Source: Deltaproteobacteria bacterium | GTDB lineage: Bacteria > Desulfobacterota > Desulfobacteria > Desulfobacterales > G020354645 | Assembly: GCA_020354645.1 (NCBI GenBank) | Contig: CP070652.1 | Location: 2,909,607 to 2,973,606 of the forward strand | DNA: 64,000 bases | Reading direction: 5' to 3' | Made by a program: the position numbers and the translations under genes | Shown: piece after piece, positions 1-8,351 of the stretch | Position numbering within the stretch: position 1 is the stretch's first letter | How the letters are laid out: the number at the start of each line of letters is the position of its first letter | The notes under the pieces: model-generated | What the model was told of the DNA's origin: nothing | The model's input: only the letters and a program-made list of their open reading frames with translations | The model's database searches: none

Positions 1-261
1 GAGAAACAGGAGGTCAATATCTGAATGGACGCATTGCTCCCCGCGGCCGTACCCTCCCAGCGCAATAAAGGTGTATGGATTTTTATCGATACCTATGTTC
101 GGGCCGACCATACTTGTCACAAAGCTTTCCCGAAAATATTCATCGATAATCCGGGTATGCTGGCTCAAGAATTTGGTCGATTTTTCCTGCAAAAAGTTCT
201 TGATCAGGTGATTCCGCTTTTTTTGCAGTGTCTTCAGGGCATTTTTATGTTTAGCAGTCAT
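1..261 (-). CDS. glnD: GlnD-like uridylyltransferase/nucleotidyltransferase, N-terminal part (cut by window edge)
   Basis: Reading the minus strand from the ATG at 261 gives 87 residues open to the window edge. Residues 67-87 carry the nucleotidyltransferase signature GGYGRGE followed by SDIDLLF, the pattern of GlnD, the enzyme that uridylylates PII proteins according to glutamine level. The lead-in (about 65 residues, charged and helical) matches the position of this motif in GlnD. An in-frame TAA lies about 27 bases upstream of the ATG, so this is the first possible ATG start. The ribosome site is weak. It lies downstream of glnE on the same strand and has its own sigma-54 promoter at 312-327, which gives a leader of about 40 nt. 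Only the N-terminal tenth is visible, so HD and ACT domains cannot be checked; a DUF294-type nucleotidyltransferase remains possible. Confidence 0.75.
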   Translation of the reverse strand, partial: MTAKHKNALKTLQKKRNHLIKNFLQEKSTKFLSQHTRIIDEYFRESFVTSMVGPNIGIDKNPYTFIALGGYGRGEQCVHSDIDLLFL

Positions 262-311
262 GATGCGCGTTGCCTGGTGAATGACAATAAAACATTATAA
301 AATAAAAATAG

Positions 312-327
312 TGCAACTGTTGTGCCA
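312..327 (-). promoter_or_regulatory. sigma-54 (-24/-12) promoter for the glnD-like gene
   Basis: On the minus strand the sequence is TGGCAC-AACAG-TTGCA. This matches the sigma-54 consensus TGGCAC-N5-TTGCW at every defined core base, with correct -24 GG to -12 GC spacing. Predicted transcription start is near 301, about 40 nt before the ATG at 261. A mobile element ends 27 bp upstream of the -24 box. Sigma-54 control fits a nitrogen-sensing gene. Confidence 0.8.
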
Positions 328-354
328 TTAGGAAAATTTCCTTAAAAAATAAAT

Positions 355-534
355 GAAAGGTCGGGGTGTTTTTTTGATCAATTGACGTAAGTCTTTTGTT
401 TTTCTGCAATTTGGCAGCGGGGAAGACCGCAGCCACCGAAGGTGGAATGCGCAGGGGGCAAGTATCCCCTGCTGCCAAATTGCTTAGAAAAACAAAGACC
501 GGAGGCACAGGGTTAAAAAACACCCCGACTCCTC
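355..534. mobile_element. MITE-like inverted-repeat element A (180 bp)
   Basis: The ends are inverted copies: GGTCGGGGTGTTTTTTT near the left edge, and AAAAAACACCCCGAC followed by TCCTC at the right. The 8-bp sequence AAATAAAT occurs directly on both sides (347-354 and 535-542), as expected of a target-site duplication. The interior is also self-complementary: GTTTTTCTGCAATTTGGCAGC in the left half pairs with its complement in the right half, so a transcript would fold into a long hairpin. No transposase is encoded, so it would need one supplied in trans. It lies between glnE and the glnD-like gene, and its right-hand relative is element B at 4844-5056. Confidence 0.8.
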
Positions 535-604
535 AAATAAATAATATCAAAAGATTAAAATTTTTGTTTTTACATTTTTGTAATATTCTGATGCGCAGTG
601 CCGG

Positions 605-3481
605 TCAGTCTGAGAGAAATCGTAACCAGATACCCTCGACTTTTTCTCGGAGATAATGAAATTTATCCACTGACACTTTGGCCGGCTTTTCCTGGAGGCT
701 GAGTTTGTGGGCGGTTGCCCGGTAAATCAGATAAGCATGCTTGAGCAAATGAGCCGTCCACTCATCAAATACACCGGTTTCAAGCAGGGTCTGTATGAGG
801 CGCACATTATCGGTCCACTTGAGCAACTCTTTATTTTCATAAGATTTTAAGAGAACGAGATATTGGACTAAAAATTCAATATCTACAATTCCGCCGGTGT
901 CGTGTTTGAGGTCAAAAACTCCGGATTCAGGACGCAACTGTTCGCTGCGCAGACGTTTCCGCATTTCAGCAACGTCCCGTTGAAGCTTTGATTTGTTGCG
1001 AGCCTGCCCAAGGACTTCTTTTCTGATGACCTCGAAACGTCGGTTTAGCAGAGGGTCTCCACCGACGGCTCTTGCCCGTATCAAGGCTTGATGTTCCCAG
1101 GTCCATGCGTCGTTTTTTTGATACTCTCGGAACGACTCAATATGACTTACCAAAATTCCGGCCTCGCCACTGGGACGCAGTCTCATATCGGTTTCATACA
1201 AGACTCCTGCCCGGGTGGGTACGGTCAGGATATGAATGACGCGTTGGCCCAGTCTTGCAAAAAACTGTCTGTTATCGATAACCGTCTTGCCATTTTGGGT
1301 ATGGCCATCAGCTGCTGAATGCAGAAAGACCAGGTCAAGATCGGAACCATATCCCAGCTCCAACCCGCCAAGTTTTCCGTAAGCAATAACAACAAATCCC
1401 CGATCACACCGTTGGCCGTTAAGTATACAGGTTGGCGTCCCGTGTTTTTCAGTCAAATGACGCCATGCCAATCTGAAAACTTCGTTTAGCACAATTTCAG
1501 CAATATCCGATAGGTGGTCACTGACGCGCATTAGCGGGAGAACTTCCGTCACATCGGCTGCGGCAACACGAAAGACGCTCACCTGTTTAAAAACCCTCAG
1601 TTCCTCGACTTGATATTCAAAATCATCGGACAGGTGATCCATTCGACGGCGAAGATCATCTTCAAGTTCACGCCGTTGGGGAGGGAGATAAAGGGTGCGC
1701 GGGTCTAAAAGCTCGTCTAAGAGAACAGGATGCCGCGCAAGGAAAGAAGCAATGAGAGAGCTGGCCTCGGTAAGTTTGACGAGATGACGGAGTGACGTTG
1801 GGTTTTCAAGTAAGAGGGCCAAATATGCGGCGCGACCTTCGATAGCCTTGATCAGATCGATAATGCGGGTAAAGGTCACCAAAGGATTTTCCGATGTGCC
1901 GATGGCGATCAACAACAACGGTATCAATTTATCCAGGCGCCTTCGGCCTTCGATACCGAGCATACGCATTGCCGTATCCTGGCGCAAGTTATCCAGCAGG
2001 GCTAACACCTGTTCGGGACTATTAAATCCGACTGCCGACAGATGTCTTCTGGCCTCTTGCTCCTCAAACAGACCGAACCAGATTGCTTCCAATGCTTTTT
2101 CGCGCAGTTCATTGTGTTGATCTGAATCGTTTGTTTCCAATAGCATCCGAAAATGGGTATGAACCCTCCGTCGATGGTCGTCTAAGTGCGACGTAAAAGT
2201 CTCTGGGTCTTCAAAGTTCATTGATAGGGCCAGACGCTTCTTTTCCATCCGCTTAGATGGCAGCTGATGTGTTTGCTGGTCCGAAAATTCCTGTAAGCGG
2301 TTTTCCACGGTCCGCAACATTTCATAGGCATTGCAGAGTTCTTCACTCACCTTCCGGGGGATATAGTTTTCCCGGGCAAGGGCTCCCAGTGCTTTTTGAA
2401 TACTGCGCTCTTGAAGCGATTGCGTAACGCCTCCTCGGATAAGTTGAAACACCTGGCCAAAAAATTCAACTTCGCGGATACCCCCGGAGCCAAGTTTGAT
2501 ATTGTTTTTTAATCCTTTGCGCTGCACTTCAATGGAAATTTTTTCTTTCATGTTCCTCAAGGATTCAAAAGCCCCAAAATCAAGATATCTGCGATAAACA
2601 AAAGGGTTTAACCTCTTCAAAAGCCGCTGGCCGGCGACTTTATCACCTGCGACCACCCTGGCCTTTATCCAGGCATAACGCTCCCACTCACGCCCTTCTC
2701 GCTGGTAATAACGTTCCATGGCGTCAAAATTCATGACCAAAGGTCCGCTTTCACCATAGGGCCGAAGACGCGTGTCAATGCGGAAAACGAAACCATCCAC
2801 CGTCGTTCTCCCCAGAACTTTGATTAAACGCCGGCAGAGGCGCACAAAAAAGTCTTCGTTGCTTAACCGCTTAATCCCGCCTTTGGTTTCTCCGATTTCA
2901 GGATAGGTGAAAATGAGATCGACGTCGGAAGAAAAGTTTAATTCCTTGCCACCGAGCTTTCCCATACCGATCACAACAAGTTGCTGGCGGGACCCGTCAA
3001 TACCGATGGGTATCCCTTGAGCCGCGCATTGCCAGTTATACAGCAGGGTAAGCGTCTGATCGATACAGGCATCGGCGAAGGCTGAAAGATCGTTAAAGGT
3101 TTCTGAAAGGTCAACCCAACCCGCCAGATCTCGCCAGGCTATTCTTACCATTTCGCGTCGGCGAAGACGGCGCAGGTCTTCTTCAAGTTGTACGTCACCT
3201 TTTATTGCAGCCAGTGACTTTTCAAGTTTCCGACGGTATGTTTCCGGTCGATAACGTGATTTGAGGTCGCCGCTTTCAACCAGGTCTCGCAACAATTTGG
3301 GATCGCGGGTGCATGAATTTGCAACGAAGTCACTAAATAAAAATATACGATGGGCAATTTTATCTAATTCGGGATCAGCCGATAGAGACGCTTTCATTTT
3401 CTCTGCGGAGTCACAAAAACGATCCCATTTTGTTTTTGCCTCATCAATCAGCTTTTCTGGAAAATTATTTAAATACTTCAT
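605..3481 (-). CDS. glnE: Glutamine synthetase adenylyltransferase/deadenylyltransferase GlnE
   Basis: This 958-residue protein adenylylates and de-adenylylates glutamine synthetase in response to PII and glutamine. Two nucleotidyltransferase domains are visible. The N-terminal one (about residues 167-190) has GMGKLGGKELNFSSDVDLIF; the C-terminal one (about 680-710) has AYGKLGGLELGYGSDLDLVF. Both keep the DxD metal-binding aspartates. The length is close to the usual 940-990 residues, so the gene looks intact. The chosen ATG at 3481 has no strong ribosome site. It lies upstream of the glnD-like gene on the same strand, 344 bp away, with element A in the gap. Its presence implies glutamine synthetase of the adenylylated type elsewhere in the genome. 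Confidence 0.95.
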   Translation of the reverse strand: MKYLNNFPEKLIDEAKTKWDRFCDSAEKMKASLSADPELDKIAHRIFLFSDFVANSCTRDPKLLRDLVESGDLKSRYRPETYRRKLEKSLAAIKGDVQLEEDLRRLRRREMVRIAWRDLAGWVDLSETFNDLSAFADACIDQTLTLLYNWQCAAQGIPIGIDGSRQQLVVIGMGKLGGKELNFSSDVDLIFTYPEIGETKGGIKRLSNEDFFVRLCRRLIKVLGRTTVDGFVFRIDTRLRPYGESGPLVMNFDAMERYYQREGREWERYAWIKARVVAGDKVAGQRLLKRLNPFVYRRYLDFGAFESLRNMKEKISIEVQRKGLKNNIKLGSGGIREVEFFGQVFQLIRGGVTQSLQERSIQKALGALARENYIPRKVSEELCNAYEMLRTVENRLQEFSDQQTHQLPSKRMEKKRLALSMNFEDPETFTSHLDDHRRRVHTHFRMLLETNDSDQHNELREKALEAIWFGLFEEQEARRHLSAVGFNSPEQVLALLDNLRQDTAMRMLGIEGRRRLDKLIPLLLIAIGTSENPLVTFTRIIDLIKAIEGRAAYLALLLENPTSLRHLVKLTEASSLIASFLARHPVLLDELLDPRTLYLPPQRRELEDDLRRRMDHLSDDFEYQVEELRVFKQVSVFRVAAADVTEVLPLMRVSDHLSDIAEIVLNEVFRLAWRHLTEKHGTPTCILNGQRCDRGFVVIAYGKLGGLELGYGSDLDLVFLHSAADGHTQNGKTVIDNRQFFARLGQRVIHILTVPTRAGVLYETDMRLRPSGEAGILVSHIESFREYQKNDAWTWEHQALIRARAVGGDPLLNRRFEVIRKEVLGQARNKSKLQRDVAEMRKRLRSEQLRPESGVFDLKHDTGGIVDIEFLVQYLVLLKSYENKELLKWTDNVRLIQTLLETGVFDEWTAHLLKHAYLIYRATAHKLSLQEKPAKVSVDKFHYLREKVEGIWLRFLSD

Positions 3482-3588
3482 TGGTTAATGGTGCTTATAG
3501 ACAAAATGCGAAATGGGATGCTTTTTTGCGAAAGCTGTCATGCCGATAGCCGGGTGGGAAACAATATGGTGAAGAGAGATGATTTTCA

Positions 3589-4305
3589 TTATTCCATATT
3601 TTTTGCACCTTGCCGGATGGCCGAGATTGCTCCGGGAACTTGTCCCTTGTGGGTGATTACAAATGCGGAATAGCCAAATTTATCAACCTTCAAATCAATT
3701 CCGGTTAGGGGCGGGAAACTATCGGGAGTACCGCGTACGGTTATCCTCAAAGATTTGTCTTGGGGTTGAATTTTAACTGTCCAGAATATCTCAGGAGTCT
3801 CATCAAATTTCGCGGAACGCGGTTCGTAGGTGAGTTCGCCTTTGAATTCGCCTCTAACCTGTAAAAGCAATGCCTCACCAATCTCGCGCAAATCAGGAGG
3901 CAGTTCACTGAGGAACAATTTATCTCCGGTTGCGAGTGTGCCTGCCGGTTCATATTTGGGAGGTTTTTTTTGAACGGGATTTTCCTGCGGTTTTTGATTT
4001 TTTACCGGTTTAAGGGAGGGGGGATGCTCAAACAATCTGGGCACTTCGGTTTGAGTCGGTGTGCCGCGCAGGATTATAATTTGGTCCGTGCTGCCGATAT
4101 TCAACAAGTGGGTTGCCTTAGGATCAAAAGTGATGCTTTGCGATCTTTCGTTAAGTTCTACTTTGGCAGCCAACAGAAGAACACTGTAAGGTCCGGATCT
4201 ACTGGTGCATTCACCAAAAGCCGAAGTTTCCTCAGGCTTAAGCCGTGCTTTCCAAATGCCCTTATCAATTAGTTTAGCGCCTTCAATCGTAAATTTTAAA
4301 CCCAT
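3589..4305 (-). CDS. Unrecognised 238-residue two-domain protein
   Basis: I do not recognise the family. The protein has no signal peptide or membrane segment. An N-terminal domain (about 1-90) is separated by a proline/lysine-rich linker (about 92-117, with KNQKPQENPVQKKPPKYEP) from a C-terminal domain (about 120-238) rich in beta-type residues that ends in a basic stretch (GAISAIRQGAKNME). It lies 107 bp upstream of glnE on the same strand and could be cotranscribed with it. Codon use and composition look like the neighbours, and the reading frame is clean over 717 bp, so I take it as a real cytoplasmic protein. No function is proposed. Confidence 0.6.
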   Translation of the reverse strand: MGLKFTIEGAKLIDKGIWKARLKPEETSAFGECTSRSGPYSVLLLAAKVELNERSQSITFDPKATHLLNIGSTDQIIILRGTPTQTEVPRLFEHPPSLKPVKNQKPQENPVQKKPPKYEPAGTLATGDKLFLSELPPDLREIGEALLLQVRGEFKGELTYEPRSAKFDETPEIFWTVKIQPQDKSLRITVRGTPDSFPPLTGIDLKVDKFGYSAFVITHKGQVPGAISAIRQGAKNME

Positions 4306-4616
4306 TAGGTATCTCCCAAGAGTTCTTCTGCGTTCATGAACAGCGACATTCGGATCGTGTCTCCCTTGTGTCCGTCAGTGATTCGCCAGGCCTGTAATTT
4401 GGTACAGGTTTAACCCTATCGCAAAGTCTTCCCCGGATATAATCGAATCGATTTGAAAAAGCACGCGCTTTTTGAGCAAATGCTGAACCGTTGGCGACAA
4501 TTATACTTTGATTTATAATTAGCCTAAGTTGTTAACAAAATCAACCATACAACTTCATCGAATAGTCATTTATTATTTATAACTAACAAATTATTCTGGA
4601 TGTACTCATCAACCGT

Positions 4617-4643
4617 AAAATTGCAAAAAATATCTGCAATTTT
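4617..4643. promoter_or_regulatory. 9-bp-arm dyad with NtrC-like half-site spacing, candidate operator
   Basis: AAAATTGCA (4617-4625) and TGCAATTTT (4635-4643) form a perfect inverted repeat. The inner pattern is TGC-N11-GCA, the spacing of enhancer sites bound by NtrC. It lies about 440 bp upstream of the sigma-54 promoter at 5084, or about 220 bp if element B is discounted. AT-rich sequence gives chance palindromes, so this is only a candidate. The rest of 4306-4835 is AT-rich and I see no gene in it. Confidence 0.35.
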
Positions 4644-4843
4644 GTAAATTCAGTATTCAATTTTTTACGAATTTGTAATATGTACTGTAAACCGATCTGT
4701 GAAAACGAATTGTATCATTTTCCTTTCATAGTGATTCTTGAAATAACGTTCCGATAAATTAATACATGAAAGCCAACTCGCCTGGGCCGCTAAAAACCGT
4801 GAGGGCAAACGGAACATATTTTTATGAATCATGCTATCTAATT

Positions 4844-5056
4844 GAGTGGTCGGGGTGTTTTTTTCACGGCAAGATGCCGGGTTGTTGCCTGCCAAGCCTG
4901 ACAGCGGCAACTGTCTTCATTTTACAGCCGGATATTTAAAACTTTCACGCCAACAAGAATCGACGTCGCGTTTTGCCTTTCTCGGCGGCAATAGCCCGCT
5001 GCCCCTTAGAAGCACCGGGGCGATCATCTTGCCGTGAAAAAAACACCCCGACCACT
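4844..5056. mobile_element. MITE-like inverted-repeat element B (213 bp)
   Basis: The first and last 33 bp are perfect inverted repeats, beginning GAGTGGTCGGGGTGTTTTTT and continuing through CACGGCAAGATG. The 8-bp sequence ATCTAATT flanks it directly (4836-4843 and 5057-5064), a clear target-site duplication. The outer 18 bp are shared with element A, but the interior is different. No open reading frame of a transposase is present. Eight-base duplications are typical of transposases such as IS66, IS256, ISL3 and IS1595 families, so the parent could be one of these; that is inference. The perfect terminal repeats suggest recent mobility. Confidence 0.85.
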
Positions 5057-5083
5057 CATCTAATTTTGATGCATTTTGCACTT

Positions 5084-5099
5084 GTGGCACAGCTATTGC
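5084..5099 (+). promoter_or_regulatory. sigma-54 (-24/-12) promoter for the glutamate synthase operon
   Basis: TGGCAC-AGCTA-TTGCT matches the sigma-54 consensus at all defined core bases with correct spacing. The predicted start is near 5110, leaving a leader of about 420 nt before the ATG at 5532. Element B ends at 5056, exactly 27 bp before the first T of the -24 box, the same offset as at the glnD-like promoter. Confidence 0.75.
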
Positions 5100-5204
5100 T
5101 TTGATATAAAAAATTCTTTTCGTATGTATAAATTTGGACTGCGATAGCGGGCGCATTATTTTTTTATTTTTCGTGCTGAAAGGATAAAATGATGTAACAA
5201 TTGG

Positions 5205-5276
5205 ATGAATAACTCGATAACATGTGTGCTATGGGCGGCAGGTTTGGCCCTGACTATTATTACATTGATTCAGTAA
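5205..5276 (+). CDS. Possible 23-residue hydrophobic leader peptide
   Basis: An ATG at 5205 opens a 23-codon frame ending in TAA. The product, MNNSITCVLWAAGLALTIIT followed by LIQ, looks like a single membrane span. It lies inside the long leader between the sigma-54 promoter and the glutamate synthase genes. The nearest purine-rich ribosome site (AAAGGA) is about 20 nt upstream, which is too far, so translation is doubtful. It could be a small membrane protein or chance. Confidence 0.25.
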   Translation: MNNSITCVLWAAGLALTIITLIQ

Positions 5277-5360
5277 CAACGCATTTACGGTGGTAATCGT
5301 TGAGGGATACCCCTTTAACCGCATGATATATTCTTAAATCCTCCAGCCCTCTATAATAGA

Positions 5361-5407
5361 TATTTTCTTTTCCGGGAAGCCCCGCTCTTTAGGGCGGGGA
5401 ACTTCAC
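5361..5407. repeat. REP-like palindromic repeat, copy 1
   Basis: The core GAAGCCCCGCTCTTTAGGGC continues into GGGGAACTTCAC and folds as a GC-rich hairpin (CCCCGC with GCGGGG) with GAAG/CTTC outside. A diverged copy with the same flanks (ATTTTCNTTTCCGGGAA before, CTTCAC and AATCCTTTT after) is at 62284-62329. The form recalls the palindromic ends of IS200/IS605-type elements and REP sequences mobilised by related transposases; no such transposase is in the window. Confidence 0.5.
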
Positions 5408-5531
5408 ACACTTTTAAATCCTTTTCGGCACCAGAGAGGTTTCAAGCGGTTGGGCTGCTGCGCTATTTTGGCGAGCAGGATTCAAAGGGGTGTCAAGAGA
5501 AGTTATTTCGACAACAAAAGGAGAAAGCATA

Positions 5532-6668
5532 ATGTGTCGTTTATTTGCCATAACAAGTGAACAGCCCTTGTCACCAATGGTGGTTTTGGAAGCACTGGAT
5601 GTGATGCGAGAAGGCCATGACTGCTCCGGCGTCGGTCTTTTTTTGCGCGACTTGGCCGGACCCTTTGAGGATATGAAAGACGCCCCGATACTATCGGGTA
5701 TTTTCAGTGATGCGGGATTGAAGCGACTGGATGCTTTTATGATGGATATCGGCTTCATGACCAAGTACAAAATTACCATCAAAGTTCCCAAGACCCCACC
5801 TGCAGGGGTGCCCAAAAGAGATGTTTACCTCATCCGGGCTTACGAGTATCCGGAGGAATGGGAGGAATTCAGTCAGAAAGAGCTTTACGATCGCTTGCTA
5901 TCTTTGCGTTTGAAACTCCGAAAAATGGGAGAAGAAAAAGAAGATATGATCGTATTCTCCTTCTGGCCGGATGTGATCATGATCAAGGAGATCGGCGACC
6001 CGACGCAAGTCGCAAACTATCTGCAGTTTGATCGCCAGGAACTGCATGCACGGGTGATCATGGCACAGGGCAGGCAGAATACCAACTATGCCATTAATCT
6101 TTATGCCTGCCACCCTTTTTTTATTCAGGGCTTTTCCACCATGACCAACGGTGAAAACACGGCTTTTGTTCCGATCAAAGAATATCTGACTTCCCGTGGA
6201 TTTGAAGGTTACACCGGATATCAATCAGACTCGGAAGTTTTTACCCATATTTTACACTTTATGATGACAAATCTCGGATTAGGCGTTGAGGCTTACAAAC
6301 ATGTCATTACACCGCTGCAGGATGAAGACCTTCAAAGTCACCCGGATGCTGATTTGTTGAGGAATTTGAAACGTTCCTGCAGACCACTCATTATCGACGG
6401 TCCCAATTGTGTTATCGGATGCCTACCGGATCATAGCCTGTTTATGGTACAGGACCGAAAGAAACTTCGGCCGGGCGTCGTCGGCGGGAAACCGGGTATG
6501 TATGCCTTTTCATCTGAAATATGCGGACTGGATGCTGCCATACCCTACCGTGACAAAAGCAAGGATTTTCAACCCATGCATTTGGATACCGCGATTGTCG
6601 GTCCGGATCGTCAGGAGGTGAGAATATGTTCTCAAATAAACCCGTTACCCCCAGCACTCTCAGCGTAA
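5532..6668 (+). CDS. Glutamate synthase, glutaminase (class II amidotransferase) subunit, archaeal-type
   Basis: This 378-residue protein supplies ammonia from glutamine for glutamate synthesis. The ATG at 5532 is chosen because it puts cysteine at position 2 (MCRLFAI), the N-terminal nucleophile of class II amidotransferases, and because AAAGGAG lies 8 nt upstream. Later motifs include RQNTNYAINLYACHPFF and TNGENTAF, which correspond to the glutamine-binding loop of the Ntn fold. In most bacteria this is the N-terminal domain of the large GltB chain; here it is a separate gene, as in archaeal-type split glutamate synthase. It overlaps the next gene by 43 bp, so the two are probably translationally coupled. 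The operon starts from the sigma-54 promoter at 5084. Confidence 0.85.
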   Translation: MCRLFAITSEQPLSPMVVLEALDVMREGHDCSGVGLFLRDLAGPFEDMKDAPILSGIFSDAGLKRLDAFMMDIGFMTKYKITIKVPKTPPAGVPKRDVYLIRAYEYPEEWEEFSQKELYDRLLSLRLKLRKMGEEKEDMIVFSFWPDVIMIKEIGDPTQVANYLQFDRQELHARVIMAQGRQNTNYAINLYACHPFFIQGFSTMTNGENTAFVPIKEYLTSRGFEGYTGYQSDSEVFTHILHFMMTNLGLGVEAYKHVITPLQDEDLQSHPDADLLRNLKRSCRPLIIDGPNCVIGCLPDHSLFMVQDRKKLRPGVVGGKPGMYAFSSEICGLDAAIPYRDKSKDFQPMHLDTAIVGPDRQEVRICSQINPLPPALSA

Positions 6669-8266
6669 AAGATTTACCCTGGCAGATTCTGTGGAACAAG
6701 GATAAATGCAATCTTTGCGGACAGTGCACAGCCGTATGCCCTGTAAATGCAATAGAATTGGGTGTTTTTCGCAAAAAGTTTATTGAACCACCCGTCGGTC
6801 TTGATATCAATGGTACACTCGCCTGTGATTACAAACTATATTACGGTATTCGCCAGAAAACCGATCCAGCCTACAAATGTGTCGGATGCGCCATGTGCAA
6901 CATGGTCTGTCCCAATGATGCCATCATTCCCTGCCGGAGCGATGAAGCCGACAAGCTCAGGTTTCATATGGATCGTGGCGGTCAGCCCCGGAGACGCGGT
7001 GGGCGCCGCAATGTTTCGGACGGGATTCTGGATCGAATCAAGTTCATCCGGATTTCCATGTTGACTGATCCAGCCCTTGATGCCGGAAGGCATGAGTTTG
7101 AGCTCAGGACACTCTTAGGAAGGGTGCTACCGCCTGATAAAAATCTGAAGTTTGTTCAACAGCAGGGATGGATTCCGCCTGTGAGAGAAATCTACCCCCT
7201 AATTATCGGGGGCATGTCATTTGGCGCTCTGTCTCCCACTATGTGGGAAGGATTACAGCTGGGCGTGGCATATCTGAATGAAGAACTAAACCTGCCGGTG
7301 CGCATCTCTACCGGTGAGGGCGGCTGCCCGCAGAGGTTGCTTCGCAGCCGGTTTTTAAAGTATGTGATTCTTCAAATTGCCAGCGGCTATTTCGGATGGG
7401 ATGAAATTATACATGCAATACCGGATATGAAAGAAGATCCTTGTGCCATCGAAATTAAATACGGACAGGGAGCCAAGCCGGGAGATGGCGGACTTCTCAT
7501 GTGGTACAAAGTCAATAAGCTGATTGCCGCAATCAGAGGTGTTCCCACGGGTGTCAATTTGCCGAGCCCGCCGACGCATCAAACCAAATATTCTATTGAA
7601 GAGTCGGTAGCCAAGATGATCCAGTCCATGTACATGGCGTGGGGGTTTAGGGTCCCGGTTTATCCCAAGATCTCCGGTACATCTACGGCCCTGGCAGTTT
7701 TAAATAATCTGACCAGAAATCAATATGCGGCCGGTCTGGCCATTGACGGAGAAGACGGCGGTACAGGAGCGGCCTATAACGTTTCCATGAATCATATGGG
7801 CCATCCAATTGCCAGTAATATCCGTGATTGTTACCTGAATCTTGTAAAGGTCGGCATGCAGAATGAAATTCCCCTGTTTGCTGGCGGTGGTGTCGGTAAA
7901 ACGGGCAACCTGACTGCAAATGCGGCCGCGCTCATAATGCTGGGTGCAAGCGGCGTACAGGTGGGTAAATATATCATGCAGGCAGCCGCTGGATGCCTGG
8001 GATCAGAATCCGATCGCTGCAATATCTGCAATATTGGTCTCTGTCCCAAAGGGATCACCTCACAAGATGCCCGACTTTATCGTCGACTTGACGCCGAAAA
8101 TGTTGCCCAGCGAGTTGTGGACCTTTTCTTAAGCTTTGATACGGAATTGAAGAAGATCGTTGCCCCACTCGGGCGGTCAACATCCTTACCGATTGGGATG
8201 GCAGATGCCTTGGGGATCAATGATCGCAATGCTGCTGAACGATTGCGCATAAATTACGTCGTGTGA
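6626..8266 (+). CDS. Glutamate synthase, FMN domain with two N-terminal 4Fe-4S clusters
   Basis: This 546-residue protein is the catalytic synthase subunit, where 2-oxoglutarate and ammonia are combined with electrons from FMN and iron-sulfur clusters. Residues about 27-40 (CNLCGQCTAVCP) and 84-97 (CVGCAMCNMVCP) are two ferredoxin-type cluster motifs absent from the classical GltB chain. The central part has the alpha-subunit-like FMN barrel signatures (YPLIIGGMSFGALSP, GQGAKPGDGG, IDGEDGGTGAAY, LFAGGGVGKTGN). Near the C terminus CNICNIGLCPKGI corresponds to the 3Fe-4S ligands of GltB. AGGAGGTGA lies 5-6 nt before the ATG at 6626, which strongly supports this start inside the preceding gene. 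It acts in the cytoplasm with the upstream glutaminase and the downstream GXGXG/GltD protein. Confidence 0.9.
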   Translation: MFSNKPVTPSTLSVKDLPWQILWNKDKCNLCGQCTAVCPVNAIELGVFRKKFIEPPVGLDINGTLACDYKLYYGIRQKTDPAYKCVGCAMCNMVCPNDAIIPCRSDEADKLRFHMDRGGQPRRRGGRRNVSDGILDRIKFIRISMLTDPALDAGRHEFELRTLLGRVLPPDKNLKFVQQQGWIPPVREIYPLIIGGMSFGALSPTMWEGLQLGVAYLNEELNLPVRISTGEGGCPQRLLRSRFLKYVILQIASGYFGWDEIIHAIPDMKEDPCAIEIKYGQGAKPGDGGLLMWYKVNKLIAAIRGVPTGVNLPSPPTHQTKYSIEESVAKMIQSMYMAWGFRVPVYPKISGTSTALAVLNNLTRNQYAAGLAIDGEDGGTGAAYNVSMNHMGHPIASNIRDCYLNLVKVGMQNEIPLFAGGGVGKTGNLTANAAALIMLGASGVQVGKYIMQAAAGCLGSESDRCNICNIGLCPKGITSQDARLYRRLDAENVAQRVVDLFLSFDTELKKIVAPLGRSTSLPIGMADALGINDRNAAERLRINYVV

Positions 8267-8351
8267 AAAAGTTCAAAATTAATGGGGTCGTTTTCCAAAC
8301 AGGATCCTAAATACAGGACTTTGAACCTTGAATCGATATTGGAAAAACTTG

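Noticed and set aside
25..300. Plus-strand frame of 91 codons at the left edge
   Set aside because: It is the shadow of the GlnD-like gene, whose nucleotidyltransferase motif is on the other strand.
396..656. Plus-strand frame through element A
   Set aside because: It runs through the palindrome and has no start site or family motif; the inverted repeat explains it.
4175..5040. CRISPR-like repeats in AT-rich intergenic DNA
   Set aside because: Only single inverted repeats, no regularly spaced direct repeats.
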